DNA from: Streptomyces sp. NBC_01232
Lineage (GTDB): Bacteria > Actinomycetota > Actinomycetes > Streptomycetales > Streptomycetaceae
Reading direction: 5' to 3'
DNA: 64,000 nt
NCBI RefSeq assembly: GCF_035989885.1
Contig: NZ_CP108518.1
Location: forward strand, 5,819,001 to 5,883,000
Positions 62,097 to 64,000 of this stretch are shown here, in pieces (position 1 is the first letter of the stretch; each line of letters begins with the position of its first letter). The translations under genes were made by a program, and so were the position numbers. A model generated the notes under the pieces. The model saw only the letters and a list, made by a program, of their open reading frames with translations, ran no database searches and was not told the origin of the DNA.

Positions 62097-63668
62097 GTGT
62101 TCGATACGCTCTCCGACCGCTTGGCGAATACCTTCAAGGGCCTGCGCGGCAAAGGCCGGCTGTCCGAGGCTGACATCGACGCAGCGGCCCGGGAAATCCG
62201 TATCGCGCTCCTCGAGGCCGACGTCGCCCTCCCGGTCGTCCGCTCCTTCATCGCGAACGTCAAGGAACGCGCGCGCGGTGAGGAGGTCAGCAAGGCCCTG
62301 AACCCGGGCCAGCAGGTCCTGAAGATCGTCAACGACGAGCTCGTCACCATCCTCGGCGGCGAGACCCGGCGGCTGCGCTTCGCCAAGACCGCCCCCACCG
62401 TGATCATGCTGGCCGGTCTCCAGGGTGCCGGTAAGACCACCCTCGCCGGAAAGCTCGGCCTGTGGCTGAAGGGGCAGGGCCACGCCCCGCTGCTGGTCGC
62501 GTGCGACCTCCAGCGCCCCAACGCCGTCAACCAGCTGAGCGTCGTCGCCGAGCGCGCGGGCGTCGCCGTGTACGCGCCCCAGCCCGGCAACGGCGTCGGC
62601 GACCCGGTCCAGGTCGCGAAGGACTCCGTCGAGTACGCGCGGACCAAGCAGTACGACATCGTCATCGTCGACACCGCCGGCCGCCTCGGCATCGACTCCG
62701 AGCTGATGCAGCAGGCAGCGGACATCCGCGACGCCGTCAGCCCCGACGAGATCCTCTTCGTCGTCGACGCGATGATCGGCCAGGACGCGGTCAACACCGC
62801 CGAGGCCTTCCGCGACGGCGTCGGCTTCGACGGCGTCGTGCTCTCCAAGCTCGACGGCGACGCCCGGGGCGGTGCCGCGCTCTCCATCGCGCACGTCACC
62901 GGCAAGCAGATCATGTTCGCCTCGAACGGCGAGAAGCTCGACGAGTTCGACGCGTTCCACCCCGACCGCATGGCGGGCCGGATCCTCGACATGGGTGACA
63001 TGCTCACCCTCATCGAGCAGGCCGAGAAGACCTTCTCGCAGGCCGAGGCCGAGAAGATGGCGGCCAAGCTCGCCAAGGGCCCCAAGGAGTTCACGCTCGA
63101 CGACTTCCTGGCCCAGATGGAGCAGGTCCGCAAGATGGGCTCCATCTCCAAGCTGCTCGGCATGCTGCCCGGCATGGGGCAGATCAAGGACCAGATCAAC
63201 AACATCGACGAGCGCGACGTCGACCGCACCGCCGCGATCATCAAGTCGATGACCCCGGCCGAGCGCCAGGACCCGACGATCATCAACGGCTCGCGCCGTG
63301 CCCGTATCGCCAAGGGTTCCGGCAGCGAGGTCAGCGCCGTCAAGTCGCTGGTCGAGCGGTTCTTCGAGGCCCGCAAGATGATGTCCCGCATGGCCCAGGG
63401 CGGCGGAATGCCGGGCATGCCCGGCATCCCCGGGATGGGCGGCGGCCCCGGCCGGCAGAAGAAGCAGGTCAAGCAGGCCAAGGGCAAGCGCAAGAGCGGC
63501 AACCCGATGAAGCGCAAGGAAGAGGAGGCCGCAGCCGCGGCCCGCCGCGAGCAGGGCCCGCAGGCGATCGAGCCCGCGGCCGCCGGCAACCCCTTCGGTC
63601 TTCCGGCGGGTGGCCAGGACGGTCAGGACTTCGACCTTCCGGACGAGTTCAAGAAGTTCATGAAGTAG
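62097..63668 (+). CDS. ffh: Signal recognition particle protein Ffh
   Basis: 523 residues. N domain FDTLSDRLANTFKGLRGKGR, G domain with GLQGAGKTTLAGKLGLWL (107-124), ACDLQRPNAVNQL, VDTAGRLGIDSELM, VLSKLDGDARGGAALSI and NGEKLDEFDAFHPDRM, then the Met-rich M domain (MGSISKLLGMLPGMGQIKDQ, KSMTPAERQDP, SGSEVSAVKSLVERF) and a basic C-terminus (QKKQVKQAKGKRKSGN). Binds 4.5S RNA and signal peptides. GTG start at the conserved VFDTLSDRL. Partner FtsY is in the same window. Confidence 0.96.
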   Translation: MFDTLSDRLANTFKGLRGKGRLSEADIDAAAREIRIALLEADVALPVVRSFIANVKERARGEEVSKALNPGQQVLKIVNDELVTILGGETRRLRFAKTAPTVIMLAGLQGAGKTTLAGKLGLWLKGQGHAPLLVACDLQRPNAVNQLSVVAERAGVAVYAPQPGNGVGDPVQVAKDSVEYARTKQYDIVIVDTAGRLGIDSELMQQAADIRDAVSPDEILFVVDAMIGQDAVNTAEAFRDGVGFDGVVLSKLDGDARGGAALSIAHVTGKQIMFASNGEKLDEFDAFHPDRMAGRILDMGDMLTLIEQAEKTFSQAEAEKMAAKLAKGPKEFTLDDFLAQMEQVRKMGSISKLLGMLPGMGQIKDQINNIDERDVDRTAAIIKSMTPAERQDPTIINGSRRARIAKGSGSEVSAVKSLVERFFEARKMMSRMAQGGGMPGMPGIPGMGGGPGRQKKQVKQAKGKRKSGNPMKRKEEEAAAAARREQGPQAIEPAAAGNPFGLPAGGQDGQDFDLPDEFKKFMK

Positions 63669-63685
63669 CACCCCGCAGGTGCGCG

Positions 63686-63725
63686 AGGAGGGCCCCCACC
63701 GTGTGTGCACGGTGGGGGCCCTCCT
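63686..63725 (+). terminator. Terminator after ffh
   Basis: 18-bp perfect stem AGGAGGGCCCCCACCGTG with complement, TGTG loop, then CTTCTTTC. Confidence 0.93.
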
Positions 63726-63800
63726 GCTTCTTTCCCGCTGGGGCGACGGCCCGTTTTATCCCTTATGGTCGGCCGGGAGGATGGCAGAAGGAGGCGCCCC

Positions 63801-64000
63801 GTGCCCAGCCCCACCCCCGTACCTCCCCGAGACAGGGCCGACACGCCCTGGCGCTCGGAAGGCGCACCGCCCACCCCCGCGCCGAAGAAGAGGATGCCGG
63901 GCGGCTGGCGCGGGCTCATCCTGGCCGCTCTGATCGTCTACCTGGTGACCAACCTGGTGCTGTCCTTCTTCAACGAGGGCGACGAGCCGACGATCTCGTA
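63801..64000 (+). CDS. ftsH: FtsH-like membrane protease, N-terminal fragment (3' truncated by window edge)
   Basis: The visible N-terminus reads VPSPTPVPPRDRADTPWRSE, then KKRMPGGWRGLILAALIVYL with a membrane helix (LILAALIVYLVTNLVLSFF) and EGDEPTIS. This is the form of the N-terminal anchor of an actinobacterial FtsH zinc protease, which I recall as following ffh in Streptomyces. Only 66 codons are seen, so the AAA and protease parts cannot be checked. GTG start with GGAGG 6 bases upstream. Confidence 0.6.
   Translation, partial: MPSPTPVPPRDRADTPWRSEGAPPTPAPKKRMPGGWRGLILAALIVYLVTNLVLSFFNEGDEPTIS

Overview
The window is high-GC chromosomal DNA from a Streptomyces-type actinomycete. The basis is GC-rich third codon positions, frequent GTG/TTG starts, and a gene order I recognise as the conserved Streptomyces core (accB-accE, conservons, gltX, ndgR-leuCD, hupS, gpsA-ddl, thiLD, recG, coaD, rnc-mutM, smc, ftsY, nsdA, amtB-glnK-glnD, ffh). 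I saw no insertion sequence, prophage, CRISPR array or rRNA gene. The species cannot be fixed from sequence alone.

Layout. 1-5.6 kb: 3' part of a citramalate/isopropylmalate synthase-family gene (cimA), an exported TPM-like membrane protein, a YceI-family protein with a repeated operator-like motif, and the acyl-CoA carboxylase beta/epsilon pair accB-accE. 5.7-16 kb: two complete conservons (cvnA-B-C-D) head to tail on the minus strand. Each encodes a histidine-kinase-like membrane sensor, a Roadblock/LC7 protein, a DUF742 protein and a Ras-like GTPase. Their cvnD and cvnB genes are nearly identical while the cvnA genes are strongly diverged. 16.5-20.8 kb: a 62-residue peptide gene with an internal repeat, an FAH-family hydrolase, gltX, a decayed region that looks like a broken lipoprotein gene, and a HAD hydrolase. 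20.9-21.4 kb: five tRNA genes (Gln-Glu-Glu-Gln-Glu) with a DasR-site-like palindrome inside the cluster.

21.5-32.7 kb: ndgR divergent from leuCD, a small helical protein, hupS, a CofC-like gene without an obvious start codon and joined in frame to a small extra domain, then plsC-gpsA-ddl, a DUF3515 lipoprotein, a stand-alone Lrp/AsnC sensor domain and thiL-thiD. 32.7-42.1 kb: rpmB, fakA-like, recG, rsmD, coaD, a coiled-coil DivIVA-like protein, DUF177, rpmF, rnc and mutM. 42.1-45.3 kb: an HxlR regulator divergent from a flavodoxin-like protein, a CAP-domain secreted protein, acyP and a small coiled-coil protein. 45.5-64 kb: smc with a large low-complexity hinge insertion, glcP-type glucose permease, a luciferase-like oxidoreductase with an NCS1 permease, ftsY, a primase/polymerase-domain protein, nsdA, the nitrogen operon amtB-glnK-glnD behind a GlnR box, ffh, and the start of an FtsH-like gene.

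Themes. Core housekeeping (chromosome organisation by smc and hupS, SRP targeting by ftsY and ffh, tRNA charging and RNA processing, repair by recG and mutM) is interleaved with Streptomyces-specific control of development and nutrition (conservons, nsdA, ndgR, GlnR/GlnK/GlnD, possible DasR control near tRNA-Gln/Glu). Many operons end in strong GC-rich hairpins. Several genes are translationally coupled by ATGA/GTGA overlaps.
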